A DNA stretch of 64,000 nucleotides, from positions 3,277,043 to 3,341,042 of the forward strand of contig CP129469.1 in NCBI GenBank assembly GCA_030583665.1, given 5' to 3'. Within the stretch, counting starts at the first letter, position 1, and every line of letters begins with the position of its first letter. This document shows, one piece after another, positions 9,217-16,967 of the stretch. The translations under genes were made by a program, and so were the position numbers. The stretch comes from Candidatus Jettenia sp. AMX2 (lineage in GTDB: Bacteria; Planctomycetota; Brocadiia; Brocadiales; Brocadiaceae). Below the pieces are notes generated by a model, which saw nothing but the letters and a program-made list of their open reading frames with translations, searched no databases and was not told the DNA's origin.

Positions 9217-9506
9217 CTATTCAGCAAAATGATCTTAGGCCAAGTCCTTCTTAAAAAGGGGGATTCTGGGGTTGTAATAAAGCATTAAAATTAAAGTAAC
9301 AATTTAGTTTTTTGAAAAATGCCAATAATAGCGATGTTTACCGCACAGTGTAGGGGCGAAGCATTTGCCAGTTTGGATATAAACGCATTATACCAATCTA
9401 TAGCAAATGCTTCGCCCCTACTTTTTCAAAAAACTAAATTGTTACAAATTAAACAACCCCCTACCCCCTTTAATAAAAGGGGAATATGGTAAATTTTGCT
9501 GAATAG
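9217..9506. repeat. Outer inverted-repeat element split by an inner element
   Basis: A perfect 14-base inverted pair, ctattcagcaaaat at 9217-9230 and its complement at 9493-9506, encloses the stretch. Next to these ends lie G-rich (9259-9272) and C-rich (9454-9475) arms that can pair. If the inner 150-base element and one target copy are removed, about 132 bases of foldable sequence remain. It reads as an older hairpin-type repeat that was later hit by the inner element. Confidence 0.6.
9296..9445. mobile_element. 150-base MITE-like element with 24-base perfect terminal repeats
   Basis: The ends 9296-9319 and 9422-9445 are exact inverted complements of 24 bases. The element is flanked by a perfect 8-base direct repeat, aaattaaa, at 9288-9295 and 9446-9453, as expected of a target-site duplication. 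Inside lies a second inverted pair, gtaggggcgaagcatttgc (from 9352) and its complement (ending at 9421). It has no coding capacity, so it must have been moved by a transposase from elsewhere. The low complexity of the target copy leaves a small chance of coincidence. Confidence 0.75.
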
Positions 9507-9705
9507 AAACATTTTTTCCTCTATAATAAGTCATTGCCATAGGCTATGCATGGGGTAATGATTTTTGAATTAAAACACAGATATCGATGACCCTTAATTC
9601 CTCCGGGGGGGTTATTCCAGGATCAGAAATCAAGTGGGCTTTTCACCTCTTTGACAGTCTGGCTTTTGATCGTATGGGTGTATATCATGGTCGTCCTTAC
9701 ATCAC

Positions 9706-9827
9706 TGTTATTATTATCATTGCGAGCGACAGCGAAGCAATCTTAAGGCTTTATAGAACAAGAGTTTGCTTCGTCGTTTCACTCCTCGCAATGACATTCA
9801 TTTTTGTATAGGTTTTTATGAAACGTT
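9706..9827 (+). repeat. Dispersed gcgaagcaatc repeat, copy 1
   Basis: About 120 bases with arms cattgcgagcgacagcgaagcaatc and the inverted arm ending cactcctcgcaatgac. It is almost identical, in inverted orientation, to 23581-23700, including the non-palindromic middle and the outer tail that reads gtataggtttttatgaaacgtt. Shorter relatives lie at 31093-31161 and 47667-47742. Its right edge abuts the point where the neighbouring integrase reading ends, so it seems to have cut that gene. Confidence 0.8.
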
Positions 9828-10363
9828 GTATTAGCCTGCAGGAGGTGGGTGACGAAGCTGTGGCGGAAAGGTATGGGAAGATACCCGTCTCATAATCTCA
9901 GCCTTTCTCACCGCATGCTTAATTGCCTGCTGTACATGGGTTTCATAAAGATGATATCTCCGGTAAGCTTTTTCTTCAGGGACGAAGGTCAGCGACTTCG
10001 CCGGAAAAAACCATTGCCAAACAAACTCTTTCCCGTTCTTCCCGAGAAAGCACAACGGGTATATGACTCCTTCTCATTGCCCGTACATCGTCCCTCTGAT
10101 CCCCGAAATCCCTCTTGATCACATAACGATAAAAAAACAAGAGGGCATTAAACACCTGATTTTGGGAAGAAGCAGAGACATTCTTCCTGATTGCCAGGAA
10201 TCGTAAAAACCCCTTCACACCGGCAGAAGACAAATCCCCTGGCATCTCGTTTTTTACAAAAAGCTGAAACGTTCTGACCCACATGGCATAGGACTTCAAT
10301 GTCTTTGGAGAACAATGCCTCGTCTTTATCTCTGCAAACAACGCAGAGTGCGCTTTTTTCCAT
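9828..10363 (-). pseudogene. intI: Integron integrase (IntI-like) remnant 1
   Basis: Read leftwards, the N-terminal core-binding region is clear (RHCSPKTLKSYAMWVRTFQ, VSASSQNQVFNALLFFYRYV, IPVVLSREE). After a deletion and frame change it resumes with EFVWQWFFPAKSLTFVPEE and YRRYHLYETHVQQAIKHAV, the IntI-specific segment. One more frame change gives RHSFVTHLLQAN, after which the dispersed repeat at 9706-9827 begins. The catalytic Tyr region is missing, as is part of the centre. It cannot be active. It is divergent from the cassette genes to its right, the usual integron layout. Some relatives are called integron-like recombinases, so the exact subfamily is uncertain. Confidence 0.8.
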
Positions 10364-10445
10364 TAGAAATATTCTCTTTTCTGTCCATCACGACAAAAGT
10401 AATGTTATTCTAAAGTAATATGCGTATTTTTGTATTTTTTGTCAA

Positions 10446-10518
10446 TAAATATAAATATTCATTGACTTTCAAATTTTATTTTGTTAAATGACAAAAACTG
10501 TATAATAACTTGTTAGGT
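10446..10518 (+). promoter_or_regulatory. Probable attI/cassette promoter segment, copy 1
   Basis: This stretch, between the integrase remnant and the first cassette gene, ends in gttaggt at 10512-10518, a match to the integron core site GTTRRRY. A tataat box lies at 10501-10506; no good -35 is at the ideal distance (ttgtta is 14 bases away, ttgact 32). The segment from 10446 is repeated with about five changes at 13718-13786. The position fits an attI site plus cassette promoter; the function is inferred. Confidence 0.55.
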
Positions 10519-10578
10519 ATTGAAATGCCCCATTCATTGCTTGACAAATATTTATTGGGGCAACATAAGGAGGCTCAC

Positions 10579-11412
10579 ATGAGCAATGCATTTACCAAAC
10601 AAGATCTGCTTTTCCTCGTTCAAGCCATGGATCGGAAGGCGGAAACTAAGAAGACCATGCTCCTAGTGGCGCTGGCAGCCGAAGACAAGGTCGGCGGCGA
10701 TATGAGCATCCCAAAGCCGGTAGTGGTTGACGTGAACGGCACGATGAGTGCGGAAGATTACAAGGCATGCTCCATGGTCATGGCGGTATGCCAGAACATG
10801 GTTCAGAAATCGATCACGGATGCAGCGAAAACAGCGGGCATTGAAGCTGCTGACGCGCTGAAAAACATGAATGCCTGGGTGCAGGGATATGTGGATTTTC
10901 CGTTCCCGTTCTTCAATTTTAAGGATACGCAAAGCGACGTTTACCAAAAGAGCGATTTTTCGCTCACAGCTGACCCGGATGTTGTTGCGAAGATCGTGAA
11001 TATCAAGGGTCTCGACGGACTAAAGGATGCGGTGGTCGGGGCGCTGCAGAAATCAGGCGGGAACCTGGTCAGTTATGAGGGCACGGATCGGAAATTTAAC
11101 TATTTCGGGGTCATCACCGGCTACAATGAGACCGAGATCGCGACCAGGGTCATCAAGTTCCAGATGAACCTCAAAACAACCAAGGTGGATTCCTTGTGTG
11201 TCCACTACACGAAGACCAATCTCGACACCGCCTATGATACGTATCAATTCGTGGCCGACAAAGATCTGATGATCAAGATGCAGGCGAAAATGGGTGATCA
11301 ACTGATTGAATATATGGCCGACAAGTTGCTGGATTTTGTCAAAGCCTTCTATGACAAACAGTTGGCGAACTATCAGCAGAACCTCGCTGATCTTTTGAAG
11401 AAGAACACCTAA
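10579..11412 (+). CDS. Hypothetical integron-cassette protein
   Basis: I do not recognise this 277-residue protein. It is soluble, without signal peptide or membrane helix. It has an N-terminal MSNAFTKQDLLFLVQAMDRK, a possible helical pair, a Phe/Pro-rich patch YVDFPFPFFNF near residue 115 and a mostly helical C-terminus. The start at 10579 follows a strong ribosome site (aaggagg). Its G+C is clearly higher than the surroundings. It lies directly after the probable attI, so it is the first cassette of a decayed integron. Its stop codon overlaps an RYYYAAC-type motif (acctaac, 11407-11413), with another (gcctaac) at 11453, as left by a damaged attC. Confidence 0.75.
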   Translation: MSNAFTKQDLLFLVQAMDRKAETKKTMLLVALAAEDKVGGDMSIPKPVVVDVNGTMSAEDYKACSMVMAVCQNMVQKSITDAAKTAGIEAADALKNMNAWVQGYVDFPFPFFNFKDTQSDVYQKSDFSLTADPDVVAKIVNIKGLDGLKDAVVGALQKSGGNLVSYEGTDRKFNYFGVITGYNETEIATRVIKFQMNLKTTKVDSLCVHYTKTNLDTAYDTYQFVADKDLMIKMQAKMGDQLIEYMADKLLDFVKAFYDKQLANYQQNLADLLKKNT

Positions 11413-11500
11413 CCCACAACAGTCGAGCCGATTTTGCGATATGTGAAAAAACGCCTAACAATCGCGTAACCGCTTCGCGGTAGCATTGAGCATAGAGAAT
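11407..11500 (+). other. Possible truncated attC
   Basis: Two RYYYAAC core motifs (acctaac 11407-11413 and gcctaac 11453-11459) follow the cassette gene. A small gcttcgc hairpin comes after them, but no matching GTTRRRY core is found downstream. It may be the left half of an attC whose right half was lost. Confidence 0.3.
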
Positions 11501-11645
11501 AATGTATTTGTTCTTTGAAAACGAGTATTTCAAGACTTTACCCTGAGATTTTCCATTATTTGCTGGACAATTAGGAATTCCCATACTAAGTTACTTTTGT
11601 TTTGGGTTATTTGAGTAATTTTATAAAAACGAAGGGAGAAAAAGT

Positions 11646-11905
11646 ATGGGAAAATTACGGGAGCAGATGGTGGAGGAAATGGAGTTAAGGAATTTTAGTC
11701 CCAGGACAATTAAGGCATACCTGGGACATATGGTTGCCTTTACAGGCTTTTTAGGAAATCACCAGCAGAGATGGGGAAAGACGAGGTTCGAAGATATCTG
11801 CAGTATCTGAGGAAGGAAAAGCAGGTTAGTTGGTCAAACATCAACATTGCCTATTGTGCCCTCAAAGCCCTCAATTATTTGCAAGGACGGCCAACTGTTG
11901 TTTAG
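11646..11905 (+). pseudogene. N-terminal fragment of a tyrosine recombinase
   Basis: The reading MGKLREQMVEEMELRNFSP, then TIKAYLGHMVAFTGFLGN, is the SAM-like core-binding domain of phage/transposon tyrosine recombinases. A frameshift near 11760 moves it to a second frame (GKDEVRRYLQYLRKEKQ, INIAYCALKALNYL), which stops at 11903-11905. The catalytic domain is absent. A good ribosome site (gaaggga) precedes the ATG. It differs from the two IntI remnants and resembles the recombinases that accompany IS91-like elements. Confidence 0.7.
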
Positions 11906-11987
11906 CCTGAAAGATACTTATAAAAAACTGCTTATAGGGAGAAAGCCACTTGATTTTTCTATTTCTCACGAAAGATAAACGAAGCGT

Positions 11988-12136
11988 GCCTAACAAATCG
12001 CTCAACACCGATGCTCATTACGCTTTGCTTCATTCGCACGGGTTAGCTCAGTCGATGGCGCGAAGCGCCGGCCATCGCCAAAACTCAGCAGTAGCGGGCG
12101 CAGTTTCACGCTATACGCTGCAGTGCTTTGTTAAGC
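11988..12136 (+). other. attC-like recombination site, about 150 bases
   Basis: The stretch begins gcctaacaaatcgctcaaca (core RYYYAAC) and ends ctttgttaagc (core GTTRRRY). The two ends are partly complementary, and the inside holds a strong hairpin (gatggcgcgaagcgccggccatcgcc). Length and layout fit a long attC like the Vibrio repeats. The stop codon of the HepT remnant on the other strand lies inside the right core. Confidence 0.6.
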
Positions 12137-12403
12137 ATTCAATATCTCATGTATTTCTTTCATTAAAGTAGATAAATGATTCTCAACGGCCTTCCAGACA
12201 ATCATTTCATCAATGATATCATAGCCATGTATTAAGATGTTTCTGAACCCTATGATACGGTAATGCTCGGAAACTCTTTCAAGCAATTCCTCATCAATTC
12301 TTTTAATCCTGTTAAGGGCTTCCCCGATAATTTCAAAATCCCTTTCAAAAGCTCTTTGTGTAACGGCACTATTTTGGTATTCCTTGAAATTCATACCTTG
12401 GGT
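12131..12403 (-). pseudogene. hepT: HepT-like HEPN toxin, 5' end removed by IS insertion
   Basis: The readable part, from FKEYQNSAVTQRAFERDFEI onward to the stop, carries the HEPN catalytic motif RNILIHGY (RX4HXY). In this family the motif cleaves RNA and its Tyr is the target of the MntA antitoxin. About 25 N-terminal residues are missing, because the IS4-family element begins at 12404, right at the break. Any ATG upstream lies within the IS end. No intact mntA is adjacent; a mutated one lies at 14686. Confidence 0.8.
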
Positions 12404-13717
12404 CAGCATTGTCCGGTTGATTATTTGCGAAGCAAATAATCAACCAAGTTTTTTGTATGGAGGTAATTATTTGCTTGACTTTTTGAAATAAATTACCATG
12501 GCAAAGTGTTTATAACACATTAATTATAAAGGAGTTATAAAAATGCCATATACAATTGAACCGTTAAACAAAAAGCAAAAGGCACCTTCATTTCACGAAC
12601 TCTTAGTTCCTATTGATAACATTATTAACCATGTGCCTATTCTCCAATCAAAAGGAAACAGGTCTTTGCAAATGAATTTTGAACAACAACTGAGAGCACT
12701 CATTTTTTATCATCTTGAGGAACACTCCTCTGGAAGACACCTCCTTGAGGTACTCGAAAAAGATGATTTTGCAAAAACAAACACAGCTCCTCCTGATGGT
12801 ATTAAAAAAAGCAGCTTTTTCGAAGCCATAAACCACAGGGGGCTGGAGCAATTACTCTATATTTTTCAAAGGCTTCAGGCTGATGCTGCTCAAATATTAC
12901 CAAAGCAACATGAAACACTTGGAGATATCGTTTCTATTGACGGATCATTAATAGATGCCGTCCTTTCCATGCATTGGGCAGACTATAGAGATGGTTCAAA
13001 AAGCAAAGGCACACCTTGGCTTTGATATTAACCATTCTATCCCCACAAAAATATTTCTAACAGACGGTAAAGGTGATGAACGTCCCTTTGTAAGCAAGAT
13101 ACTCTCTGCCGGTCAGACAGGTGTTATGGATCGTTATTATCAATGCCATAAGGATTTTGACTTATGGCAAACGGAAGAAAAACACTTTGTATGCCGCATC
13201 AAAAGAAAAACCCATAAAACGGTTATAGAGACTAATCCTGTAAACCCTGATTCTATTGTCTTCTATGATGCTACTGTTCTCCTTGGAACACCTCATGTAA
13301 ATCAAACAAAAAAACCGGTTCGACTTATCGGATACCGTGTTGATGGTAAAGAATATTGGGTCGCTACAGATCGGTACGACATCACCGCTGAAGAGGTTGC
13401 GTATATTTATAAGCTTCGTTGGGATATCGAGATATTCTTTGGATGGTGGAAACGCCATCTTAAAGTCTATCACCTTATAGCAAGATCGCAATATGGTCTC
13501 ATGGTACAAATACTTGCAGGGTTAATAACCTATTTATTGTTAGCGATCTACTGTCATAATAATTTCAAAGAGAAAGTTTCTATTAAACGAGTCAGGGAAC
13601 TGAGAATAAAGATTAACAATGAGGCTCGAAATCTTGATTTTGGAAACTTTTCTCAACACAATTTCAAAGAACATACAAAAAATTATGACTACGCAAATAC
13701 TTAACCGGACAATGCTG
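12404..13717 (+). mobile_element. IS4-family insertion sequence
   Basis: The ends cagcattgtccggtt (12404-12418) and its exact complement (13703-13717) bound a 1314-base element. Partial matching continues inward for about ten more bases. A single frameshifted DDE transposase fills it. No target duplication is seen: the left flank is the hepT remnant, and the right flank is the second copy of the attI segment. The element therefore probably took part in a rearrangement after insertion. Confidence 0.85.
12543..13704 (+). pseudogene. IS4-family DDE transposase, frameshifted
   Basis: The first frame (12543-13025) carries the N-terminal domain and first Asp (IVSIDGSLIDA). The second carries the second Asp (FLTDGKGDERPFV) and the IS4 signature YKLRWDIEIFFGWWKRHL with the catalytic Glu. 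The break lies in the run of five A at about 12998-13002: homologues read DGSKKAKAHLGFD across it, which needs two more bases. A good ribosome site (aaggag) precedes the ATG. It is probably inactive unless translational or transcriptional slippage restores the frame. Confidence 0.88.
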
Positions 13718-13792
13718 AATAAATATAAATATTCATTGACTTTCAAGTTTTATTTTGTTCAATGATAGAAACTGTATAATAACGTGTTAGCC
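13718..13792 (+). promoter_or_regulatory. Probable attI/cassette promoter segment, copy 2
   Basis: This repeats 10446-10512 with about five substitutions in 68 bases. It carries tataat at 13775-13780 and ends in the core site gttagcc (13786-13792), after which the next cassette gene begins. It starts at the very end of the IS4-family element, which suggests the IS brought or bounded the duplication. It likely serves as promoter and attachment site for the isochorismatase-like cassette. Confidence 0.55.
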
Positions 13793-13865
13793 GGCTTGGC
13801 CCGTCCAGGGACGAGCCAAAGAAGAAAACAGAAACCCGAAACTACTTTAACTGGAGGATAATGTC

Positions 13866-14555
13866 ATGACCAAAGTCAACAAGTGGATGATCGACCCCAA
13901 TGACGCCGTCATGCTCCTGATTGACCATCAGAGCGGGCTGTTCCAACTGGTAAAGGACATCGACCTTCCCGTCCTTCGCTCGAATGTCACCGCGCTCGCA
14001 AAGGTCACTCATCTCGCCAAAATCCCGACCATAACCACGGCTTCGGTTCCCGATGGTCCGAACGGTCCGCTTATCCCCGAGATTCACCAATACAATCCCG
14101 AAGCGGTCTACATCCCGCGCACCGGCCAGATCAACGCTTGGGACAACCCGGCGTGGGTCACGGCCATCGAGCAAACCAAACGCAGGACGCTCCTCATTGC
14201 CGGAACACTGACCAGCGTTTGCATGGCCTTCCCCGCGCTGAGTGCCGTTGAGGCCGGATATAAAGTCTTTTGCATTATCGATGCATCGGGCAATTGGTCC
14301 AAAATGGCGACCGACCTAACGATCGCCCGCGTCGTTCAGGCTGGTGCAATGCCGATCGACACGTTTGCCGTCCTCGCTGAACTGCAGAGCACCTGGAACC
14401 GTCCCGATGCGATGGAGTTCGCGGCGATCTTTGCCGATCATGTTATCCCGGGCTATCGAGCTTTGATGGAGAGTTATGACAAAGCGCAGAACGTGCAAAA
14501 GGTCGGCTATGAAACAAAGCTCGAGCACCTTGAGGCCGCCCAGGTCAAGAAGTGA
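13866..14555 (+). CDS. Isochorismatase-family (YcaC-like) hydrolase, cassette gene
   Basis: This is a 229-residue cysteine hydrolase. The first strand ends in the catalytic Asp ([11 protein letters not shown]), [13 protein letters not shown] matches the YcaC group, and the nucleophile Cys is in [19 protein letters not shown]. The family hydrolyses amides or ethers of small molecules; YcaC's own substrate is unknown. The ribosome site ctggagga fits the ATG. G+C is much higher than in the flanks. It lies between core sites gttagcc and ggctaac, so it is a cassette gene of the decayed integron. Confidence 0.9.
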   Translation: MTKVNKWMIDPNDAVMLLIDHQSGLFQLVKDIDLPVLRSNVTALAKVTHLAKIPTITTASVPDGPNGPLIPEIHQYNPEAVYIPRTGQINAWDNPAWVTAIEQTKRRTLLIAGTLTSVCMAFPALSAVEAGYKVFCIIDASGNWSKMATDLTIARVVQAGAMPIDTFAVLAELQSTWNRPDAMEFAAIFADHVIPGYRALMESYDKAQNVQKVGYETKLEHLEAAQVKK

Positions 14556-14578
14556 TCCATGCCTTCGAAGGGATCATC

Positions 14579-14643
14579 GGCTAACCCGGCGCTGGAGAGA
14601 GACGTCACAAAAGCTCGGCGCCCCTCAGCTTCCGTCGTTAGTT
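14579..14643 (+). other. attC site after the isochorismatase-like cassette
   Basis: The site runs from the core ggctaac (14579-14585) to gttagtt (14637-14643), 65 bases, directly after the gene. The inner arms cggcgctggag and the complement of the right arm (cggaagctgag) pair imperfectly with one bulged base, as in attC sites. The size is normal for an attC. Confidence 0.6.
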
Positions 14644-14685
14644 GTAAAAATGTGAGCCTGTGAACTGAAAAGAGGATAATAAAAA

Positions 14686-14985
14686 ATGGATAAAGATGAA
14701 ATAATACGTTTGATAAAAGAAAATTACAATGTTTTAACGGATGAATATGGTGTTTCCAGAATTGGCATTTTTGGGTCAGCGGCAAAAGGGACTATGAAAG
14801 AAGATAGCGTTTTGGATATATTTGTTGAATTCAAGAGGCCAATAGGATTCAAGTTTATTAGACTTGTAGAATACCTTGAAAGATTATTTGGAAAAAAGGT
14901 TGATGTGATAACAAAAGACAGGATTGAAAATATACGAGTAAAAGAGGTTGCAAGAAATATTAAAAGAAATTTAATTTATGTCTAA
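14686..14985 (+). CDS. mntA: MntA-like nucleotidyltransferase antitoxin, first catalytic Asp lost
   Basis: This is a 99-residue minimal nucleotidyltransferase. The motif reads IGIFGSAAKGTMKEDSVLDI: the Gly-Ser and second Asp are there, but the first Asp of the usual DxD is Val (codon gtt). MntA proteins AMPylate the Tyr of HepT to silence it and need these Asps, so this copy is probably inactive. It overlaps the following hepT pseudogene by 8 bases (atgtctaa), the usual operon form. Both partners of this toxin-antitoxin pair are damaged. Confidence 0.85.
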   Translation: MDKDEIIRLIKENYNVLTDEYGVSRIGIFGSAAKGTMKEDSVLDIFVEFKRPIGFKFIRLVEYLERLFGKKVDVITKDRIENIRVKEVARNIKRNLIYV

Positions 14986-15308
14986 AAGAGAAGATAACGC
15001 GATTATTCAAGATATGAAAGAAGCTATTGATAGAATTATGTCATATACATCCGGGATGGATTATGATGGTTTTCGGCTGGATTATAAAACACAAGATGCG
15101 GTGATTAGAAATATTTAAATTTTGGGTGAAGCTGTCAAATTGCTATCGGGTGAAACAAAAGAAAAGTATTCTGATATCCCTTGGAAAGACATTGCCAGAA
15201 CGAGAGACAAGCTAATCCATAGATTATTTTGGTGTAAACATTGATATTGTATGGGATATTGCCAAAAATGAAATCCCAACCCTATCCGTTCAGTCAAAAG
15301 ATATATAG
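14978..15308 (+). pseudogene. hepT: HepT-like HEPN toxin, stop codon and frameshift
   Basis: The reading starts MSKREDNAIIQDMKEAIDR and should continue QDAVIRNIQILGEAVK, but the Gln codon is taa. After it comes WKDIARTRDKLIH with the HEPN RX4H motif. One extra base follows directly, and the frame then resumes as DYFGVNIDIVWDIA to a stop at 15306-15308. The toxin is therefore dead. Loss of the toxin explains how the neighbouring antitoxin could lose its catalytic Asp. Confidence 0.85.
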
Positions 15309-15728
15309 ACAATTAATAAGTCCTGCCACCTGACCGCTTTCCGCTGACGCTCCATAACGGTTTGGTGAGCTTGGGTGTTCGACATTCCGCTTGAGGCAGG
15401 GTAAGAGGTGGCCCTCGCGCTTCTAATCATGGGGTATGACGTTCTCCCAGTGTGTGATCGGTTCGTCCGGTGATCTCAGGTCACTTCTTGTCGAGGTTCG
15501 AGGGCGACTGGTGGCATGGTGGCAACTGCCCTCATATCGGCTTAGCCGATTCCGGGATCAGTTTCTCTGTCACAAGCCCGTCTCCCGGACGGTGTCCGTA
15601 TCGGGCGCTGCGGGTACGACTCGGTGGCGCCGGTAATAATAATTGGTGATAGCGCTGGTTTCGTAAATTTGCATAAGATCAAGGGACTCCATAATACCTT
15701 TGAATCCGGATCACTTGGAGGTAAAGCG
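15309..15728. other. 420-base gap with an unidentified G+C-rich block
   Basis: From about 15322 to 15638 the sequence is far richer in G+C than its flanks and rich in small inverted pairs, for example ggcttagccgattccggg and ggtgatctcaggtcac. I find no convincing protein on either strand. It may be an end of a mobile element or a structured RNA remnant. The composition alone shows foreign origin. Confidence 0.4.
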
Positions 15729-16352
15729 TCAATCCAACGAAACCATCATGAGAACGCACATCATTGCAGTCGACCAGATGATATCAACGGGAAGTTGATG
15801 CTCACAACTCGAGTCAAAAAGCAGAGAGGCACGGGCAGGAAATTCATCACAGGTTTCCCACAGAATGATTACCACCGGAACCCTTGGCAATGGATACAAT
15901 TTCAGGGAGGCATCCTGGTAGTTCAAAGGCTCTGCATTATACTTTTTGCCTGTTTCAAAAAATTTGCTTCTGTTACTCCCATATTTCCTCGCAATTTCAT
16001 GGAGTGGTAATATATGGGTACCTCTCTCAAATATATCTCCCCCTTTGAGACTTGCAGGATTAATAAGTTCTCCCGAAAGAGCAATATTTTTTGCTGAAAT
16101 CATATACCAAAGTATCGACAACTCCAAGTAAATTTGAAGTTTGTTAAGCAACAATCCAGCTTCTGGTGAATTACCAAAGAGTTTTTGCTTTTTGGGTGAA
16201 ATGAAAATTTCATGTCCAAATGATATTAAAACATAGCATTGTGATGCCTCATGATAAGTCGCTTTGGTATTTTGACAGACACTATCTGGTTCAAGGCCGG
16301 CAAGGATAGACCATGCCTTTTGTTTTCCAAAACTTGTTTGTATCATATCCAT
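15729..16352 (-). CDS. DUF3786 domain protein
   Basis: This is a 207-residue soluble protein that matches the DUF3786 pattern: a C-terminal block with VPVVIILWETCDEFPARASL, then LFDSSCEHQLPVDIIWSTAM. The central part carries a conserved GGDIFERGTHILPLHEIA. The family occurs in anaerobes (sulfate reducers, methanogens, acetogens) and has no proven role; a link to corrinoid or one-carbon metabolism is only a guess. No operon partner is evident. The assignment rests on remembered family sequence. Confidence 0.7.
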   Translation of the reverse strand: MDMIQTSFGKQKAWSILAGLEPDSVCQNTKATYHEASQCYVLISFGHEIFISPKKQKLFGNSPEAGLLLNKLQIYLELSILWYMISAKNIALSGELINPASLKGGDIFERGTHILPLHEIARKYGSNRSKFFETGKKYNAEPLNYQDASLKLYPLPRVPVVIILWETCDEFPARASLLFDSSCEHQLPVDIIWSTAMMCVLMMVSLD

Positions 16353-16457
16353 AAAAAGTAAATTTCAATCCCCCTTGTTTTCGGGCATTCGTGTTTTGTC
16401 TTTACGTGGAAACCTCTGCCCAATACCCAAACGTGTAAGCAATAAAGCACCTGAGCA

Positions 16458-16880
16458 CTAAGTAACTTCAACGGTGTCATTGCTATTGTTTTTGACTGTC
16501 TTTTGATTCTGAGTTCTGCGGACAGTGCGAATAGCCTTATCCATTTTCCGGTATCTTACAAATCCAAAGGTCCCAACGGCAATCCCGCAAGGGATGGAAA
16601 CGATTCCGATGTAAGGGAGTATGCCCTTCTCAAAAAAATGGAGGAACGTGACTCCAACAATAATAAGGGTCATTGCACTGCGAAAATATGCCAGGGCTGT
16701 CCGCTCGTTTGCCAAGATAGTCCGGTCAATAGCAAGTTCATCGCGCAGGATCAGTTCTTTGTATTGAAAACGCTCATAGGGATTTTCTTCCCTGAACATT
16801 CCTTTCTTAAAGTTTAACTGGCAAGTCAGACCTTTGAAGCTCTCCGCAATAGTTTTCCAGTACCTTTTCGATTTCATCAT
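16458..16880 (-). CDS. DUF202 family membrane protein
   Basis: This is a 140-residue protein with the DUF202 signature RTILANERTALAYFR near residue 53. Two clear membrane helices follow (AMTLIIVGVTFLHFFE and IGIVSIPCGIAVGTFGFV), and the tail is basic. The family (YidH/YidG-like; also in fungal VTC chaperones) has no settled function. The N-terminal 45 residues are charged and cytoplasmic. It sits 87 bases downstream of the PfpI-like gene on the same strand, so co-transcription is possible. Confidence 0.85.
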   Translation of the reverse strand: MMKSKRYWKTIAESFKGLTCQLNFKKGMFREENPYERFQYKELILRDELAIDRTILANERTALAYFRSAMTLIIVGVTFLHFFEKGILPYIGIVSIPCGIAVGTFGFVRYRKMDKAIRTVRRTQNQKTVKNNSNDTVEVT

Positions 16881-16967
16881 GAATAGTGCCGCATTTATCG
16901 TTTTTGTTTTTTCAGGAAAAATGGCGGGTTAAAGCACTCGCCAGAAGTAACCTCTCTGAAAATACCG

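Noticed and set aside
9587-9811. 74-codon frame over the dispersed repeat
   Set aside because: It runs through the non-coding repeat copy 1 and ends within it.
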